A DNA stretch of 64,000 nt from Xanthomonas citri pv. mangiferaeindicae (GTDB lineage: Bacteria > Pseudomonadota > Gammaproteobacteria > Xanthomonadales > Xanthomonadaceae), in NCBI GenBank assembly GCA_002240395.1, contig CP016836.1:310001-374000 (forward strand). Reading direction: 5' to 3'. The notes under the pieces were generated by a model. That model was not told the origin of the DNA. It worked only from the letters and a program-made list of their open reading frames with translations, and did not search any database. A program made the translations under genes and the position numbers. Positions 62,261 through 64,000 of this stretch are shown piece after piece (the stretch's first letter is position 1; every line of letters begins with the position of its first letter).

Positions 62261-63540
62261 GCGCCTCGGGGCAGGCGCCGGCCACGCCGGTGCCGCCGCG
62301 CCGCCGTCGGCGCGGGCTGAAATGGCTGGTGGGCATCGCCGCCCTGCTCGCGGCCGGCATCGCCGCGATCTGGCTGCTGCTGCCGCCCGAGCGTGCATTG
62401 CGTCTGGCGCTCGCGCGCCTGGAGCCCGCCCTCGGTCTGTCGATCCAGTTCGATGGCGCGGTCGACTACCGCCTGCGCGGCACCCCGCAACTGGTGGTCC
62501 ACGACGTGACCGTGCGCGTGCCGGGCACGCAGGCGCCGATGCTGCAGGCCCGACGCGTGCTGCTGGCGCTGCCCTGGAAGACCATCCGCAGCCGCGGGGC
62601 CGATCTGGAGATCACCCGCGTCGAACTCGACGGCCCGCAGTTGCAGCTGCCGGTGCTGCTGCACTGGCTCGACACACGACCGCCGGGCGACGGCGCCCTG
62701 CCCCCGTTCACCAACGGCCTGCATGTGCGCGACGGCAGGCTCGACGCCCAGGGCTGGCGCATCGAGGGGCTGACACTCGATGTGCCCTCACTGCACGCCG
62801 AGCGCGCGGTCAGCGGCCAGGTCGCTGGCACCGCGATCGTCGACGCGCTGCGTGTTCCGTTCCGCCTGCGACTGCAGGCCGACCGCCCGCTTGCATTTTC
62901 CCGGATCGAGGCCCACGGCACGCTGTCGGCCGACAGCGACCAGGGCCGGCTCGATACTAGGCTCGCGCTCGAGGCGACCCGCGTCGATGCCGATGCCCCC
63001 GGACTGACGCTGGCGCCGCTACGCCTGGCGATGGACGCCCGCTGGCGCGCCGAGGGCGCCGACCTGCCGTTCGCGTTCGGCCTGCAGGGCCGGCTGGCGT
63101 TCGCGGACGGACGCCTGGTGCTGGCACCGATCGGGCTGGCGACCCGCGCCGATGACGTCGTGCCGACCTTCTCCGCCGGTGGCCGCATGGCCTACGACGA
63201 CGTGCTGGAGATCGCACTCGACGGCCGCATCGCGCATTGGCCGGCGGGCTGGCCCCCGTTGCCCGCCCCGCTGTCACAGACGGACGGCCCGCTGCCGTTC
63301 TCTGTCCGCTATACCGGACCCGCGACACTGGGCGCGCCACTGTCGCTGCGCGTGACCCATGCCGGTGCCCGGTTCGACGGCAGCGCGCGCGTGCCCGAGG
63401 TACTGCGCTGGCTCGATGCGCTCGACAGCGGCACGCCGGTGCCACCGCTGCGCGGACAGTTGCGGATCGATCGACTCGAGGTGCCGGGCGCGACGCTCGA
63501 AGGCCTCGAGATCGACGTCGACGACGGCAGCCCGCCATGA
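62257..63540 (+). CDS. AsmA-like envelope protein
   Basis: A 427-residue protein starting with GTG inside the ftsY stop. A cytoplasmic Arg-rich start is followed by one membrane anchor (WLVGIAALLAAGIAAIWLLL) and a long periplasmic part of beta-strand repeats typical of AsmA-type proteins: LRGTPQLVVHDVTVRVP, LEITRVELDGPQLQLP, ALRVPFRLRLQADRPL, LTLAPLRLAMDARWR. AsmA-like proteins act in lipid transport to or assembly of the outer membrane. Its stop overlaps the mutY ATG (ATGA). Confidence 0.8.
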
Positions 63541-64000
63541 GCGCTTCCTACGCCGCCCGCCTGTTGGCCTGGTTCGACGTCCACGGCCGCCACGACCTGC
63601 CTTGGCAGCATCCGCGCACGCCGTACCGGGTGTGGCTGTCGGAGATCATGCTGCAGCAGACCCAGGTGCGGGTGGTGATTCCGTACTTCGAGCGGTTCGT
63701 TGCCGCACTGCCCGACGTGCGCGCGTTGGCCGCCGCCCCGCGCGACGATGTCCTCGCGTTGTGGTCGGGGCTGGGCTACTACGCCCGCGCGCGCAACCTG
63801 CAGGCCGCCGCCCAGGCCTGCGTCGAACGGCACGACGGCGAACTGCCGCGCGACTTCGACGCGCTGCTCGCACTGCCCGGCATCGGTCGCAGCACTGCGG
63901 CGGCAATCCTGTCGCAGGCCTGGGGCGACCGTTTCGCGATTCTCGACGGCAACGTCAAGCGCGTGCTCGCGCGTCACCATGGCGTTTCCGGTTGGCCCGG
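63537..64000 (+). CDS. mutY: A/G-specific adenine glycosylase MutY, 3' partial
   Basis: The first 154 residues are visible and the gene runs off the window. Features: LAWFDVHGRHDLPWQ, the catalytic Glu in WLSEIMLQQTQV, WSGLGYYARARNLQ, the helix-hairpin-helix LPGIGRSTAAAILSQAWG and the active-site Asp in AILDGNVKRVLAR. It removes adenine mispaired with 8-oxoguanine. The C-terminal FeS cluster and MutT-like domain lie beyond the end. It overlaps the AsmA-like gene by 4 bases. Confidence 0.95.
   Translation, partial: MSASYAARLLAWFDVHGRHDLPWQHPRTPYRVWLSEIMLQQTQVRVVIPYFERFVAALPDVRALAAAPRDDVLALWSGLGYYARARNLQAAAQACVERHDGELPRDFDALLALPGIGRSTAAAILSQAWGDRFAILDGNVKRVLARHHGVSGWP

Overview
This window comes from a high-GC gammaproteobacterium, most likely of the Xanthomonadaceae/Lysobacteraceae (Xanthomonas, Lysobacter, Luteimonas or Pseudoxanthomonas relatives). 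The evidence is the Xanthomonas/Caulobacter-type TonB-dependent receptor, an xylan locus laid out like the Xanthomonas carbohydrate-utilisation loci, REP-like hairpins of the xanthomonad kind, and the housekeeping order rsmD-coaD / ftsY / mutY. Every assignment was made by reading motifs; no database search was run.

Layout. 1-5.3 kb: a YdeP-type molybdopterin oxidoreductase (5' end cut), a small HTH-like protein, a secreted pectate-lyase-like beta-helix protein and a small membrane protein. 5.4-20.2 kb: xylan cluster I. A leftward operon encodes a TonB receptor, a GPH sugar symporter, a GH43 enzyme and a mutarotase. Divergent from it, a rightward operon encodes a hexuronate MFS transporter, a lipoprotein GH10 xylanase, a GH115 alpha-glucuronidase, glucuronate isomerase and a second, secreted GH10 xylanase. 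20.3-39.4 kb: unrelated genes, including an RNA pseudouridine synthase, a RIO kinase, a gluconolactonase-like lipoprotein, AraC- and CadC-type regulators, an HTH/AbiEii-like toxin-antitoxin-type pair, a two-component system coupled to a CrcB fluoride channel, and an RND efflux pump. 39.5-52.7 kb: xylan/glucuronate cluster II. Leftward: GH67 alpha-glucuronidase, a SASA-family acetyl esterase, mannonate dehydratase, GH43 and fructuronate reductase. Then a LacI-family regulator and xylB-xylA. 52.9-64 kb: small accessory genes, a drug-type MFS with its HTH regulator, a ferredoxin-ggt-MAPEG operon, coaD, rsmD, ftsY, an AsmA-like gene and the start of mutY.

How it fits together. Xylan is cut outside or at the cell surface by the GH10 enzymes, and oligomers enter through the TonB receptor. 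In the periplasm GH67/GH115, GH43 and the acetyl esterase remove side groups. Xylose units enter by the GPH carrier and go through XylA and XylB. Glucuronate enters by the ExuT-like carrier and goes through UxaC, UxuB and ManD to 2-keto-3-deoxygluconate. A 14-bp LacI-type operator (TGGTAGCGCTATCA or a near variant) occurs twice in the divergent promoter of cluster I and once in the xylB promoter; a weaker copy lies just inside the GH67 gene. This ties both clusters to the LacI regulator.

Two unusual features stand out. (i) Two REP-bracketed tandem-repeat cassettes (23.8-24.1 kb and 46.0-46.4 kb); the second sits inside the xylan operon and appears to have removed the start codon of the esterase. 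(ii) Three genes (a gluconolactonase-like lipoprotein, an RND pump and a DHA2 MFS) are each broken by one missing base in a short C/G run, which may reflect consensus errors or true frameshifts.
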